This document shows positions 48,981-62,600 of a DNA stretch of 64,000 bases, piece after piece. The stretch spans positions 62,001-126,000 of the forward strand of contig VZSF01010133.1 in the NCBI GenBank assembly GCA_013398295.1, read 5' to 3'. A program made the translations under genes and the position numbers. This DNA comes from Chionis minor (lineage: Eukaryota; Chordata; Aves; Charadriiformes; Chionididae). The notes under the pieces were generated by a model, which did no database searches, had not been told where the DNA came from, and saw only the letters and a program-made list of their open reading frames with translations. Positions within the stretch are counted from its first letter, which is position 1. Each line of letters begins with the position of its first letter.

Positions 48981-51900
48981 AAGTTAAGAAAATAGCATAA
49001 ATAGCTAGGAGTCAATGGGCACGGAAGTGTGGCTGTTGCTAGAAATTAGGGTTGGGGGAAGGAAGGTGAAGAGAGAGTACTGAAGCAGGACACGGTTCCC
49101 AGAGAGAAAGGGAAGTGGGGAAATAGCTTGTTTAAAATGGAAGAATGACTTAACTGTGTGTCTGCATGAGATGGTGGTGTTGGGGCAGGTATCGCCAAAA
49201 AACAGTTTCTCAAAGCTCTGCAAGCAAATCTTGAAATGCCCTAATTTTCTAAGCAAAGTTTTCTGCTCACCGCTGGCAGGTAAATGGAATATCTAATGGT
49301 AGACTCCTGCAGAGTTTAAAACAAGGACTGAAGTGTGATGCATGTGGCTGTAGGGTATGCCGTGGCATCTGAATTTGATGCTGGTGTGTGCCTTTTGAGT
49401 TGGAAAGGGAGGGGCGAGGGGGAGGCTGCAGTGCTGTGAATAGTTACTGGGTGGGGATGTCCTTCCTAAAAAGCAGAAGAACAAATGGGACTTCAGACGG
49501 TATCCTTGTTCCTGCTCATGACCAGAGGGTGCAGGGAGTGTGCCTGTTCCAGACTTTGCCTCATAAACCTATAAGTGTCAAGAGAGATAGGCCAAAGCTA
49601 CTTGGAAAGGAGCTGTTAGAGGTGATTTAAAGTGTTTCTCACTGATCCGCCTGTTGGTGTGAGCAGTCAGCTTTTGATTTGTATGTATATATAGAGATTT
49701 TTCTCCCTGTCTGAAGCTGTGGAGAAACACTTACCTCTGTGCATCTGGGCACTTCTGTACCCAGACTTGTAAGGTGTGTCCTTTCCTAATTCCTACTCAG
49801 TAGAAGAAAGTAGTCCCCTTACAGTGCTTTTATGGAACGTGCATATGCCATCAAAGTAACTTGCTGGCTTTTCTTTCATCTGTATTTTCTTCTTTTGTCC
49901 CGCTTCTGGTTTTGGTGCATTGGGGTGAGAACTAGTTTTGCGTATGTGGGTTTGGCCAAAGTCCAGCGTGAATACTGTTCTCACATGAGTGACGCTCTGG
50001 GGTCAGCAGTAATCCTCCAGTGTCAGGGTTGCCTTGTTGCTGTAGGATCTCACTTGCAGTCCAAAGTGGGAGTTTTTTGGCAGGGAGGAGGCAAGAGCCC
50101 CCTGCAGATTCTGTGAATGGTGTAGGGACGAAGAGCACTTAATTTGTGCTGATGATTTTTTCATCTTGGCCTGATGGCGTAAGGTCTTTTTTGACCTTGG
50201 CCATGCAGGAGGGGGGAATAAAAAGAAAAAATGTCACACGGATGTACCTGAGTGCGAGGAGAGGGGACTGTAGGCTTGTAGAAGATCTAGCAATGACACA
50301 TGCTGGACCTTCTCAGGACCCTTTCCTTAGGACCTGTGTGCATTAAACGTATTGAAGGCCTGTTGAGAAGACTGATTGTAGGTTAGGTATTCTTTGCCCC
50401 TACCTCCTTCCTTAGGTGTCAAACTCTCATGTTGACAGGGTTAATGTGATGAACAGCTTTGGGCTTGAAGCCTTGTGCTGATTGTTGGAGGACAAAGATA
50501 GCCAATATAAAGGCCCGTGTTGTGAATTTGTGGTGGAGGACAGCAAGTCTGAGTTTGGTAATATGAAGCTAGAGCTTTCCGCTGTTGAGCGTGCGGGTAT
50601 GAATACAGCCTTGTGTTTACTTTTTGCTGGGCCTGTGTGAAATGAATTACTGGTTTTGCTTCGGTTGAGTGAACGTATGCTTGCTGGCCTGAGCAAAATA
50701 GCAGCAGGTACTGGGTGGCATTTTAGTCAACAAGGTTGCTTCCTGAACAAGGCTGAGTGAGCTCAGTACCCAGTTTCTGATACGAAACAGCCAGATGCTT
50801 GGTGGCTGTGGCTGACGTGCACATGGGGGCTGTCGAGGGGACAGCCCTCTTTGCCTCCTTCTTGTTTTGTTTGTGCGAGTGAGCAAAGAACTTTGGCCTT
50901 CAAAGTTATTTGAGTGCTTTTAAGTACTATTTAACATCACCACTTCTCTCTGCACCTCCCCGTCAATTGTTTTTACATGCATTATAAATTTGAAAGGCTC
51001 ATGAATCAACAATTGCTTTCAATACATACAGCCAAGGAGATTTTTAACTTGTGGTAATTAACGCCTTTAAGACCTCCCTGTAGTCTTGGATGTACGCCAC
51101 CAGATTATGGCAGGAAGTATCCTGATCATTGTTCCCATCTATTTAGCAAAACCCCTAAATTTCTCACAGGCAATTGCCGTGTACCCACTCTCTTGTAAAT
51201 TAATAAAGAAATACGCTCCCAAATTCAAAACAGAACCCTAGTACTTCCTCAAAGGCAGTAGTGTGTATGGGTAAGTCTTACTGGGTTTGGACACTTACTC
51301 TCTATAAAGATGTGTGAAATGGAGAAAGCATGGCTACCTGTGTTTTTGTTCTGCTGCTTTGGAGATGGCAGGTTCATGTGTTGGGTGTAATAGCTTGGAC
51401 AACAGGTGGGAGCTTGCAGGGATCTCTGGCTCTGCTTCAGTAGCCTCTCCTGGCTAGTCTGCCTGTACTGAGATGGTTATCCTTTTTCTTGAAACAGATG
51501 AATGCATGCTTTGTATCAAAATGGATAAAGAGTAGCAAATGCCTGCTGGGAAACTTGAGTAGCACTCATTTAGGCAGAATTCTGCTTATCTGGTGGCATT
51601 TTTAGGAGGGTGGAATCTCTGTCTTGCCCTCTTTCAGAACATCTGTTTCTGTGCATGAAGTCATCTTTTGCCTACCTTTTTTCCTCCATTTGAGTCCACT
51701 TCTACCTAACCAGTCTTCTCTGCAGCATCAAAAGTATGAATGTCAGCAAGCGTTTTGACAGGTCACCTTGCATGTTTTGTTCTGCAGGAAAGTCACTATG
51801 GGTAGATGCACTGGAGTGTAGACTTCTAGTAGGGCAGAACCATGAGAGGCCATAGGACTTAAGGTGAGCTGAGTTTTGAGCCTGTTGATACAGATGAGAG

Positions 51901-53403
51901 CAAAGGTATAACTATGGATGTGAAACTTTGCAGCGGTTCCTCACTGTATCTGTCACAGAAGAAGGACCTGTATGCCATCTCTTCTGACTGTATCAGCTGG
52001 TCTAATGAAAAATCTCTAAAGAACATTTTCTTAGACCACTGTGGTTACATAAATACTGCTACTAGATTATACAGTTATTCTGTGACTTGAAGTTATAATT
52101 CTGATGATGATTTCTGCCACATGCGTGATGAATTATGCATTGCATGGAGGCTCCTGTCACGAGTCACAAGTAGTAATAAAACCTGAGTTTAAAACCGAGT
52201 AAGTTCTAAAAATGAAATAGTTGGCAGAACGTTATTTGAATTTATGGTGATAGTCATGTAGAAATTCTACTGTCCATTTCTGTATTGCACCCCCCCTCCC
52301 CCCTTAGCACCATCTAACTCACAGAATGTTGTATAAGGCTTTATTCCTGTTGAGACAGAAATTAATTGGAATGAGTTAGTGTTTTCTTTCCCTGTCCTTT
52401 GACATTTCTGGCATTTAAGGAGGAAATGGGGACAAACATTTAACTGAGTGACATCCCTGCTTAGCAAGAGCTTGTGAAGTTAGGCTGAGGATATCTGTGC
52501 TTTCTTCTTCCCTTCTACAGACAGAAGTTCAAGAGCCTTGTTTTAAACTTTTCCTGCAGGATGTTTCTTGTAACTCCAGTACTGTATCATAGTCTTAGTC
52601 TGGCTTTGATGTCTGCAATTCAACATTCAACTGTTGTGCATTTCCACAAAAATACATAAATACTGAAACAGTCCCTGATAGTGATGCTAAATTTGTTACT
52701 AGCTTCTGGTGTTAACATTCAAGGATGAGGCTTTTGCCTCTGCTGTTGTTTCAGGCTCTCTGCAGATAATTTATAGCCTTGGTTTACAATACATCTGTTT
52801 GGGTGGGTTTCACTCAAAGTTTGGGCTAAACAGTGTATAAATATGTATCCTTCCTGTAGAAAATAGGGTTCTGATTATAATGTCAGTTGAGTTCTGCTTA
52901 ACAGATGATCATTTCAGTGATAACCAGTTGACTGACCATGCGTGTGACTCTTCCCTAGTAGTCAGCTATGTACATATCATTTCTTAAAGGACTTGTCAGC
53001 TAGGAATAAGAAGTGTTTTCCATGATTTACAGCACCGTGCTTGAGAGCTTTTGTTTTCCTGAGATTTTGTAATCTGAATAACGTGATGCAAGTACAGCTT
53101 TATTAGGATTGTGAACTGCCATAATGATTAGAAGGGAAGAATATATCCACCAGGTGGATTAATGAAGATGGTTCTTTTCATCAGTACAGAGATTTTTTTT
53201 CAACAGGATTTCAGAGAATTCTTGGAGATCTCACTGATGGTAGGGAGCAACTGTAGGTGATGGACAGGTAGTGAATTTCTTGCATTGAACTGTTAATACA
53301 TGAAAGTACAGTAGTGTGAATGGGGCAGCTAAAAATACAAATACCTTGAACAAAACTGCCCAGGGAAGATAATTGCTCAAGTGTTAAACCGTGGTGTGGT
53401 GGG

Positions 53404-53431
53404 TTTTTTTTGTTTTTTTTTTTTAAAAAAA
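53404..53431 (+). repeat. T8-G-T12-A7 tract
   Basis: A long T tract meets seven A residues, a self-complementary junction. This is low-complexity DNA in a probable intron. Confidence 0.9.
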
Positions 53432-55174
53432 CAGGTTTTTTTGGCAAAGAGGATCTCCTTTTATAAGAAAGGCAAAGAGCGCTTCTTTTCAATCTAGGGA
53501 CAGACCGGCCTTCTGTACTTAGCCTTCCTAGTAATCACTTGTCCAAGGCTTGCTTATTCCTTGTGAAAGGGACAAAGATCATGAAATAATCTGTGTTTTG
53601 TCTGGGGAAAGGCAAAACTCAATCTAGTTGTATGCTTTGTACCCTGCATTTTTACTCTTGGTAAGCTTAGGCTATAAAACTACAAACATAGAGGTGTTTG
53701 TAGGCTGCTCTTGGCATTGCATTATGGTGAGTACTCGTCTGCTTGAATTCTTGGTAATGTCTTAATTTGGTGTTGTGAATTTTAACTGGTTTAAGCTCCT
53801 GGGAAATGCTCTTCAGATCATTAATCTCTAAAAACCTGTTCTTATTTCTGAAAAATTAGGTAGGGAGTCAGGGGGTGAGGTGAGAGGAAAGTTGCGTAGT
53901 TAACTAGAGCTTTGTAAATGCTGTATGTTATGTACCTTTTTCTATTTAGGTCTTCACTAGCAGCAGGAGTGCCTTTTGGTGCTTTGTTACTTTCTGATAG
54001 CAGTAATAATACTGATTGCTCTCTAATAATAAACAAAGAGCTAAACCCAGTTGATTTTTTGATGCAGTGAAACAAAAAGTAAGCAGGGAGTATAAATAGT
54101 ACTTTGAAGCTGTAAAGTACAAATTTACAAATAATGAAGAAATTAAAAGAAATAAACAGTTATGTTGTATTTATGTATGAGGGGGTTGTCAGTCTCTTTG
54201 TTATGATTCTTAAATTGTTGTGTATTGCTGACATTCCACAGGGCTAAATGCAGAGTTGGGAGGAGGATTCCTTATTTTTAAACTATCCGTTGAGAAGTCT
54301 GACTACATGTATACTGTGTCTCTCTCTGAGTATTAATGAAGGCATATGTCCTTTTCTTTTGCCCTTAGATATAATACTGACTTTTCCAAGCAATGTTATC
54401 TTTTCAGATGTTATCATGAATCATGAGAGCAAGGAGAATTTCCTGATAATGCACAGCATTCAGTCCCTTTCTTGCTTATTGAGGTTTTTTTTATGTTTAC
54501 GTTTGTGAGATCAGGCTTTAAGTTAAGTTGTTTTGCAGGCTGTGTTCAAGGCCTAAGTGCTCTTGGATATAGGTTGGTGTGGTACAAACCTCTTTCATAT
54601 TTCTGTTTTCTTACATACGGGTCCGTGTTTTGTGTTTGTGTTCTGAAGAATATGTCAGTTCGCATCCTCTCTGGTGCTACGGCTGGGTGAACAGGTCTCC
54701 TTGACTTGACGTGGCTTCCGAGATATGTTCTGATAAAGGGATCAGGGCTTGCGCTGCATGTGACAGCAATGTTTCATGCTCTGGCTTTCTGTGACTAACC
54801 AGAAGTACCTCCAGGGAATATTAGCTCTCCCTGTGCATTGAGTACATCTCCTTTGTTACCCGAGGGCTGTTTGCCCTTAAGTGAAGGGGGAAGTTCAGGG
54901 AGACCCCTGTTAGCTGGAAACCTCAAAAGTGCTTAAAAGGTACTACTAAGAAACTTCTCTCACGGCTTAACAGTGTGGACTGCTAATTCTGGTGTCTGTG
55001 GCCAAGTCCACCTACAGCTTCCCAGGTGAGTTTTAACACCCTTGACTTTCTAAATTGGTGGTGTACTTTCCACTTCTGTTCTTAATGCTGCTCTGTATTG
55101 CATACTGTTAGACAGCTGCGTTTGCACCAGACATTGTTTCTTTTCAGCTGATATTAAAATTGTTTCTTTGCATT

Positions 55175-55529
55175 TGTCCCTGTTCTGGCAGGGAGAGGGT
55201 TAATACCTGGCCCAGCACAGGTATCCCACACCACCTGACGCTAGGGGGAGCCGCCGGGGAGGGCAGTTCCCAGTTTGGGAGCCGGTGGGGATGGTGCGGG
55301 TCCGGGTCCGGTGGGTGCGCGGCGGTACGGTAAGGTACCCCTGTTTGTACATTCCTCTGCCAGTGCTATTGTTGTTGTTTGCCGGTTTTTCTTTGCGCTT
55401 CTGTTCAATTGCCTTTATCTCAACTCAGGAATTTTCGCCTTTTTATTCCAATTTTCCCTCGCCGCTGCGAGGGTTGGTTGGGTGAGCGGCCGCATGGTTC
55501 TTTGCGCCGGCTGAGGCCAAACCGCGACA
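55175..55529 (+). mobile_element. Solo LTR of an avian endogenous retrovirus, with target duplication
   Basis: This 355-base element begins with TGT (TGTCCCTGTTCTGGCAGGG) and ends with ACA (GGCCAAACCGCGACA). It is flanked on both sides by the identical 5 bases GCATT (55170-55174 and 55530-55534), a perfect target-site duplication. Its internal text ('gagggttaatacctggccca', 'aattttccctcgccgctgcg', then the 'aaaccgcgaca' end) resembles LTRs abundant in birds that end in 'taaaccacgaca'. A 5-bp duplication fits the ERVL or ERV1 classes better than ERVK, which makes 6. No internal retroviral sequence or second LTR is present, so it formed by recombination between two LTRs. The open frames inside it (for example 55275-55514) are not genes. 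Confidence 0.88.
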
Positions 55530-55534
55530 GCATT

Positions 55535-56441
55535 AAGACAGTGGCTGGTAGCACACTGCAGACTAAGCCTCAGAAGTCTCTGTTGCTTTTGCAATGGGTA
55601 TTTGGAACTTGCAATGTAGTCTTTAGTTCTTACACTATGTACGTGTACCAGTTCAGAAAATGGCTGGCATGCTCTCTGTTGAGGTGAAGTTTGCCTGTAG
55701 AGTCTTTTGTTCTGTTGAACAATGTACTATGGGACCTAACTGTTCTTCCCAATGTAGCAAATGTGAGGACACCTAGGGTGAACGCAATATGCTGTCTGTT
55801 TCAGTGTAAGCTGATTATAAGTGTTAGTTACTGAATAATGTCAGGATATCCAAGTTTCACCCAAATATTAACAGCTACTTATTTTGTAGATAGGTTGTCT
55901 TATTACATAGTGTAACCTAGAACAGCTCTGCAAGGAGACTGGAGCAGAAAAGAAGCAATTAAGCATTTTCCCTTTGGGTGTCTTTCAAAAACTGTTCTCC
56001 TCCTCCTGCTATTTTAATGTCATCTTGGTTCCCTACCTGCCTTTCTCTTGTTTCACGCTCAAAAGGATTCCCTCTCTTCTGATTTTTAAGAGTTACTTGA
56101 AAATTCTGTGTTATTTCATTCCTTTTTTTTTTTTTTTTGGCTTGTTTCTCTTCTCACTGCTCGGCACAGCCCAGTCACCAGCTTGGGTGCTGCTGAGGAG
56201 CAGCAGTAGTAGAAGGGTGCTTTCTCCAAGCTCTTGCTTCTTAAAGCTGTAGAAAGAGTGAGAGGGCTGACACCAAAGATCCATTCAGCATTATTATGTC
56301 TTGCCTCTGACAGTGGCCAAGAGTGGATGACTAGGGAAGAGTGAGCACACCCTGTCACAATCCTAATGTATCATCTCATGATCATCTGTAGGTTGGAAAC
56401 TTCCTAAGTTAGAGGTGGTATCCTCATGTTTAACTTTGGAT
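55535..56441 (+). other. Probable intron, nothing recognised except T16
   Basis: A T16 tract lies at 56123-56138. No exon or repeat family was recognised in the rest. Confidence 0.5.
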
Positions 56442-56703
56442 ATCATAGAATAGCTTGGGTTGGAATGGACCTTTAAAGGTCATCTAGTCCAAACCCCGGC
56501 AATGAGCAGGGACATCTTCAACTAGATCAGTTTGCTTGGAGCCTTGTCCAACCTGACCTTGAATGTTTCTAGGGATGGGTCATCTACCACCTCTCTGGGC
56601 AACCTGGGCCAGCATTTCACCACCCTCATTGTAAAAAATGTCTTTCTTCTATCTAGTCTAAATCTACCCTCTTACTTTAAAACCATTATTGTCCCGTATT
56701 TCC
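56442..56703 (-). mobile_element. CR1 LINE 3' fragment (minus strand)
   Basis: It begins with 'atcatagaatagcttgggtt', the reversed 3' terminus of avian CR1. It continues through 'catctagtccaaaccccggc', 'tgagcagggacatcttcaac', 'ctctgggcaacctgggccag' and 'tctagtctaaatctaccctc' in the normal order. The copy is 5'-truncated near 56703. It is less diverged than the CR1 relics in the left half of the window. Confidence 0.95.
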
Positions 56704-59489
56704 TCCAAGAGTTTGCTGACTCATGGGTGTTGCATTTGGCTACCTCTGAAGTTTTGTTTTCTGAAATGTTCTGGGTGACGGTGCATATTAGCTGATCTCT
56801 GACGGTGTGTTAACTTTCCCTTTCTCTTTTATCACCTGCGGTGTTGACCTTCCTATACACAGCATTCCAATGACAGCAGCAAAGTAAATAATTCTTAGAT
56901 ACATTTCTTAAAAGTGGGAATAACAGGAAGCATTTTAAGATGTGTATTTAGGCATGCTTATCTGAAAATTAGTAGCTGCTGGCTGAATGCCAAACTTTAC
57001 TGAGACACCAAACAGTACTGTGCTGTGATACAGTCTTCGATTACGTGGCTGCATGTAGCTTTTCTCAAATGCTTAATGGCATAAGTTTCTCCTTAAAAGT
57101 TTAAACGTGTGACATGCTTTAGTGCTGTGTGTTACTGTGTATACCAGGGAGGCTATTCAGAACTGGGTATAAAGGTGAGGGTGCATATACTGCGAATGCT
57201 GCAAGTTAATCAAAGCAGGTACCAGTGAAAACTTGCTGGCATATAATCTAAAGAGAGAAAAGACTTTCAATTTGTAATGTGGAAGATGAGAAGACTATTG
57301 GACTTCTTCAGCCAAGTACTGAATTGATGAACTTTGCTATTCTGCTACTGGAAATGACAAAATACCTGCATTGAATACAGGGCAAGGTTTTCAGAGGTGA
57401 TGGAAGGCTTGAGGCTGCGAGCCTGAACCTTTATAAAGAGACTTGGTTCCCCAGAATGTTAATGCTCAGGGTTTGTTGAAAATGGAACCTCTTCATTTCT
57501 TCAACTAGCTAACTTTGGTCACAAGAGTGGAGTGTTTCTGGTTTTTTTTCGTGCTCTAGAAGGTACAAGTACAAAACAGTTTCTTTCTTTCCAGGACTGG
57601 GGTAATTGGCAGTGGAACTGTACTTGGCGTGTGTCTTGCATGAGGTAGTTCAGCTCTCTGCTGGTTTCTGAATATCTTGTGTGTTGCCCACATGCACAAA
57701 CCTGCCCACCCATTCCAGAAAGTCTCTTCTTTTTGCCCAGTAAAATTAATCTTCTAGTAAATTAAACAGCAGCTGCATGCTACACCATTTCCTTTCACAT
57801 GTGAGAACAGCTTTCTAGAGGTAGAATTCAGGGGCACAGACAGCTAATTACACAGCTAATTTGCCTTCAAGCTCTCGGAGACAGTGAATGCCAGCAAATT
57901 TTTGACTCTTGCATGCTTTTTTGAAAAATTTGGCTGTTAAATTTGTTGAGCAGGGATAAGCAACACTGTGAAGTGTTGGGTGGATTTCATATCCTAGCCA
58001 TACATTTGTTCCTGGCTCAGCTCACATTTGTGATTTAGGGATGAGTTCCCATTTCCACACTGAAGTTCAACTTAAATGTGAACAGCCCTTCAAGTATCCT
58101 TTAGGAGCACGCAGGCTGCATCTTCATTACTGTTTTAGTTGGGGTGAGGATTGAATTTGTGAGGTGAATCTCCTCATTGTCCCACTTTCCGCACATTGCT
58201 TTTTACTGGGAAGCAATCTGAGCGTGCGATCAGGATTCCTTTGGATGTAACTGAACCAGAAGTGTCACTCTACGAACGTATGTGCTGTGCTTCAGGTGCC
58301 CTTGGGTCTTTGGGCTATGGCATGGAACCTGGCCCGACACAAACCCCCAAACATGCATAGCGTGGTTCTTGGGGTCTCAGCACCAACTCCCAGTTGTGCT
58401 AGTCCTAAATTTCTATGTGATGGGGGATAAGCTTTTTTGCTTTTTAAATATCAGTGAAGTAAGCAAGCAGGCTGTATTGAGTTCCAGCTACTGATCTAAT
58501 GCCTTATTCTCGATTTTCAGGAGTCTTAATGCAACCTACTAGATTGATTTGAATGTTGTTTGTGAAGCTTTTTCCTGTGTTTCCAGAACTGTCTGTATTG
58601 GTATTTGTCTCTTTCAAATAATGAAGAGTGCTGTGGCATGCCTGTTTTTAAAGCCAGCTGTTTTGCAGACCCATCTGGGGGCAATTTTATTTAACAGTCT
58701 GTGTGGGGGTTACACAGACCCTTTGAAGACCTTGACTGGAATCCCTGTGTGCCTTCTATATGTTGTTTTATGTCCCTGACCTCTCATCTTTTTCTCGTTT
58801 GGACCTCTTGCCCCCTTCGAACCCCTGACCCTCTCCTTTGCAAGAGGGGAAACAATACTGTAATGAAAAATGTGTCTTCCTGAAACAGGGGTAATTTCAC
58901 ATGTCCACTTTTTTATGCCAGAGACCAGACTAGCTGCCTTTTCTGTGGCAGCAGAGTTTCTCAAAAATAATAAAAGCTCAGCAGCAACAAGTACTGTAAA
59001 TACCTTGCAGTGCTGTTCTCAATTACAGAATTAGTTATGTAAATCTTGTATTAAAGGAGGAAGAGCCCTGATGTCTCTTAAATCATACTCTGTGTGTGCA
59101 CGCATGCGTACAATTCCTGCTTGTCTAGGAGAAAAATATCTGTGCTCCTGACATGCAGGCTCCATAGAGATTAGCATACTAAACAGTATTGCTCTGCATG
59201 ACCTGAAATTGGCTTTTGAGTGCTAATTGGATCTATGGCCTTTGAAAGAAGGGGTTGGAAAACAATGGTCTCTGGTTTTCCAGGTTGCAGACAGCAGTAT
59301 GGATATGGTGGTGGTGTAGGTGCCCAAACGAAGTCTTTGGGGGCGGGGGACGGGACACACACAGGGGCTGCTGAGCTACGGGGGCACCAGTTGATAGAGC
59401 ACAAGCTAACTGTCTGCTTTGCATTTGCTTATGTATTCTTTGCCTAGCTGTAAGTATCTTTCTGTTTTCATCTTTATGTAAAGAAACAG
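56704..59489 (+). other. Probable intron, nothing recognised
   Basis: No exon or repeat family was identified. A frame at 59220-59447 lies between an acceptor-like 'ctggttttccag' near 59282 and a donor-like GTAAGT near 59450. It contains in-frame Gly/Tyr text of no recognisable family, so it is not called. Confidence 0.45.
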
Positions 59490-59650
59490 TGTGATAACAG
59501 CGAAATGAGCACTAAGCCTGAAACCGGGAACGCCTGTGATCTATTCCTAACTGCTCCTGTTCTTCTGCATGAGTTTGGTCTAGTCGTTTGACCTGTCCAA
59601 GTACACCTTCTGCAGCAAAAGAGCTGGCAATAGCTGTGCTACTGCACTTA
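59490..59650 (+). repeat. MIR-like SINE relic, central part
   Basis: The blocks 'gcactaagcctgaaaccggg', 'acgcctgtgatctattccta' and 'tttggtctagtcgtttgacc' follow the central MIR order. There 'ggagccagactgcctgggttcgaatcc' precedes 'tgtgtgaccttgggcaagtcacttaacc'. The match is diverged but keeps order and spacing. Confidence 0.5.
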
Positions 59651-62600
59651 GCTGCTTGTGCTGATGAGGCATAGGCACTCATTCCTGTGCCGTAGCACCA
59701 GTTCTGTGTGCATCTGTTGTTGGCATTTTTAATGTGGCCGCTTGCTTGGAGCTTATTTATGGTGAAGGTGGGAATGTTAGATAATTAAATTACAGACAAA
59801 AAGGATTACTCTATAAACACTGAGATCCATCCCTCCACTGGCTCCTATGGCTGCAAATCAGTTGTCAAGCGTGGAGCCAAGGTGGGCCAGAGCCATATGC
59901 TGCCTTGTTCGGCAGTTCCAGCAGCCTTGGTGCCCAGCCACCTCCTTCCATAATCTTTCACAAGAGCAGATGCAGAGTGAAGCTGCCCTTCAGGATCCAA
60001 ACCAGAGAGTCTGAGTGCCTGATGGGTGTGTTGTGTTTGGTGTTGTGGCTGCTGACTGCTGTAAATGGGCTTTGCTCTATTGCTGGTTTTGCTGAAGCCT
60101 ATGTGATGCCTTTGCTCATCCAGTGGAATGCTTGCTGGGAAACTAGTCTCTGTGTACTGAGGTTTGAAATGATCCCCCAAAACAATTTTTTGAGAAGTAG
60201 AGGTTAAGATTAATAACATTTGGATGATGAAAGCATGTGGCGTTTTTTAATCTTACCTTCCGATTCCCTTTAGACTTAACTTAGCTTTAGACAGAACTTT
60301 GTCTGGTATGGGTGGGCTGTTGGGTTAAATTGTGGTGGATGAGTGCCACCAAATTTCAGCAAGTATAAAAGCCCCAGAAAACAACAACAATAACCCCAAA
60401 ACACCCCCTCCCCCCAAAAAAAGGTGAAATTATAGACTGATGAAACACATGGATATTGTTATATGTGCATCTTTTAAAAAGTCTTTTGACAAAAATGCTT
60501 TCTCCTAGCTTTCCAGCTTTCTCACCTTTGCTGGGTGCTACGTTCTGCTTAAAATCGTTCTGGGTGAAAAAAAAGTATTAGCTGTTATAGTTTAACATGA
60601 TCTTATCTGGGATGTGGGGTTTTTCTGTCTAGTCTTGGATTTTCACACTCAGTGTATGGTTTTAGTTAATATACGTACAGGTTTAGAAATGATCTTTACT
60701 AGTCTGATTATTTTCTCCAGTTAAATGCAAAGAAAGTTCAGTTTAATCCTGGTGGTGCGCTGCATTCCACATAGAGCAAAGAAAATGGTTGCTCTCTGCC
60801 CAGAGGAAATTGCAGTATAGAGTGAATGGATTTGGATTGCTCTGCTCAGTTCCAGCTGCTTTGGGAAAGATTTAAGGTAACATATAAGTGCAAGTTAACG
60901 ATGTTGCAGAACAGCACAGATTTTAATTTTGTATATTCCAGTTTGAGGACTTTTAAAAAAAAAATACTGGTAAATGTATGTGCTTCTCTTGAGTTGGAAT
61001 TAGTATTACAGTTTTTAACCTGTGCCCTTCCTTTCCACTAAAGAAATGTGAAGAAACTTCAGATAGAGCATTTCAGCAAATATTTGTAGCCCTGCTTCCA
61101 ACTGTGCTAGCTTTTCAGCTTTGAGTTGTGGGCTTTGCTGCTTTGTCAACTATATTCCATAGAATGTAACACATCAAACCTCTCCTCTGGCAACACAAAT
61201 TGCTTCTGAGGCAGAACAACAGGAAATCACCTGTCTTGTGTGGCAGTCCAAATACCAATTCCAGAGTCCCTGGACCTTTGGGTCAGATGTCACCAGGTAA
61301 CCTTAATGGGCTGCTCTGGTAGAGTAGAGTAAAAATGGAGTTCTGTGAGACTATTTGGAGAAAAGTAGATGAAGGTTGTTAGCAGGGGCAGGTATTTCAG
61401 GTGAGACCTAGGAAGAAATGTTGACTCTTGCATTTCATTGTTGTGTTTTGTTTTTTTTTTTTCACTCCTTCCGCTTCTGCTCCCAGCTGCATTTGGGAGA
61501 CTTATCAAAAGTGGTGTTTTAGATACAGCCTTTTATCTTCAACTGTCAGTCAATGGTAGGGAAAAGAAATAGAGATCATACGTGATGGAGTTGTTTGACA
61601 TGCAGAGGAATCTGAAACACAATCTTTAGTATTATCTTTGCTTGTTAGACGTTTGTTCTGTTTGGACCAGTGGTGCCACAGTTCTCTGCCTGCCAAGGGC
61701 TGCTCTGTTTGACAAACTAGCCTGTTGCTTTGCACAGCTGGGAAAGGTTTATGTGGCTTCTCCTTTCCCCTATACCTGCTGTATGCCTTGCCTCTGCCTT
61801 CCAGTAGCATACCTCTCCTCGTCACTGGGAAGCATGGGTGCACAATTGGATCTGTGCTGTCAGCAGCCGGCGATAGTGTTTTAAACTCTAATTAGTACTG
61901 CATATGCAACCTGGTTTCTGCCTTACAAGCTTCCACTGTAGTTTTACTGGTCTCTTCTCCTTGTATTGTAGCAGGAATAATCCACAGAAGCACTTATGGC
62001 AAATTCCTGTGTCTCATTTTGGCACAGAATTGAAATGGGTTGTGTGCTTGGGTGAAAGAGAAGATGTCAGTCAGCTGGCCTTCAAAAGGGTGAAGCTGAA
62101 CAGGTGAACAGTGCTTTATTCCCGATATCCCAAGAGATAGCAAGAGAGGCAGTTCTGCCTGTTCAGTTGTCTTAGCAGAGAGACAAGGCAGAGGAAGGAG
62201 GCTTTTTGGTGAGACGATTCAGTGAAGTTTTTTCCAAAACAAATCTTTTTGGGCATTGATCAGATGATCTGCTGACTATCTGCAGTGATATAGTGTATTT
62301 TATATGGTTAAGTATGTTCTCTTACTGTCCCTGTCTTTTTAGATAACAAGGCCTTCTGACTGCTGTTTCCAGATCTGAACTTGCCAATTACTGTGTATTT
62401 ATCTGAAGTAACATCAGCCAGACACTGGTGTTGAGCAGAAGAGATGAGGTCTGACTCACTGGATGTTCATCTGGTCCATTGTGCTGGTGTGCTTTGTGTA
62501 TTGAGAGTACGAGCGGTAGGGTTTTTTTATTGGTGGGGTTTTTTGGGGGTTGGTTTTTTATTATTTTTTTTTTTAAAGGAGTGGGAGGGAGGCATAGGAA

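Larger units (their letters stand above)
46461..55174 (+). other. Probable intron, low-complexity tracts only
   Basis: No exon, RNA gene or repeat family is recognised across 8.7 kb. Homopolymer tracts lie at 47413-47429 (A17), 48963-48980 (T18) and 53404-53431 (T8, T12, A7). One undetermined base is at 46666, inside a C-rich run. An AAG|GTAAGC donor-like site near 48819 has no recognisable exon before it. Confidence 0.45.

Noticed and set aside
55175..55529. Possibility that the LTR marks a full provirus
   Set aside because: There is no internal gag, pol or env sequence and no second LTR; the target duplication directly flanks the single LTR.
55275..55687. Three overlapping plus-strand frames
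   Set aside because: They lie in or start within the solo LTR and have no relation to retroviral proteins.
59282..59455. Exon-like segment between an acceptor-like and a donor-like site
   Set aside because: The reading frame has a stop at the donor side, the peptide is not recognisable, and the donor context (AGCT|GTAAGT) is poor on the exon side.
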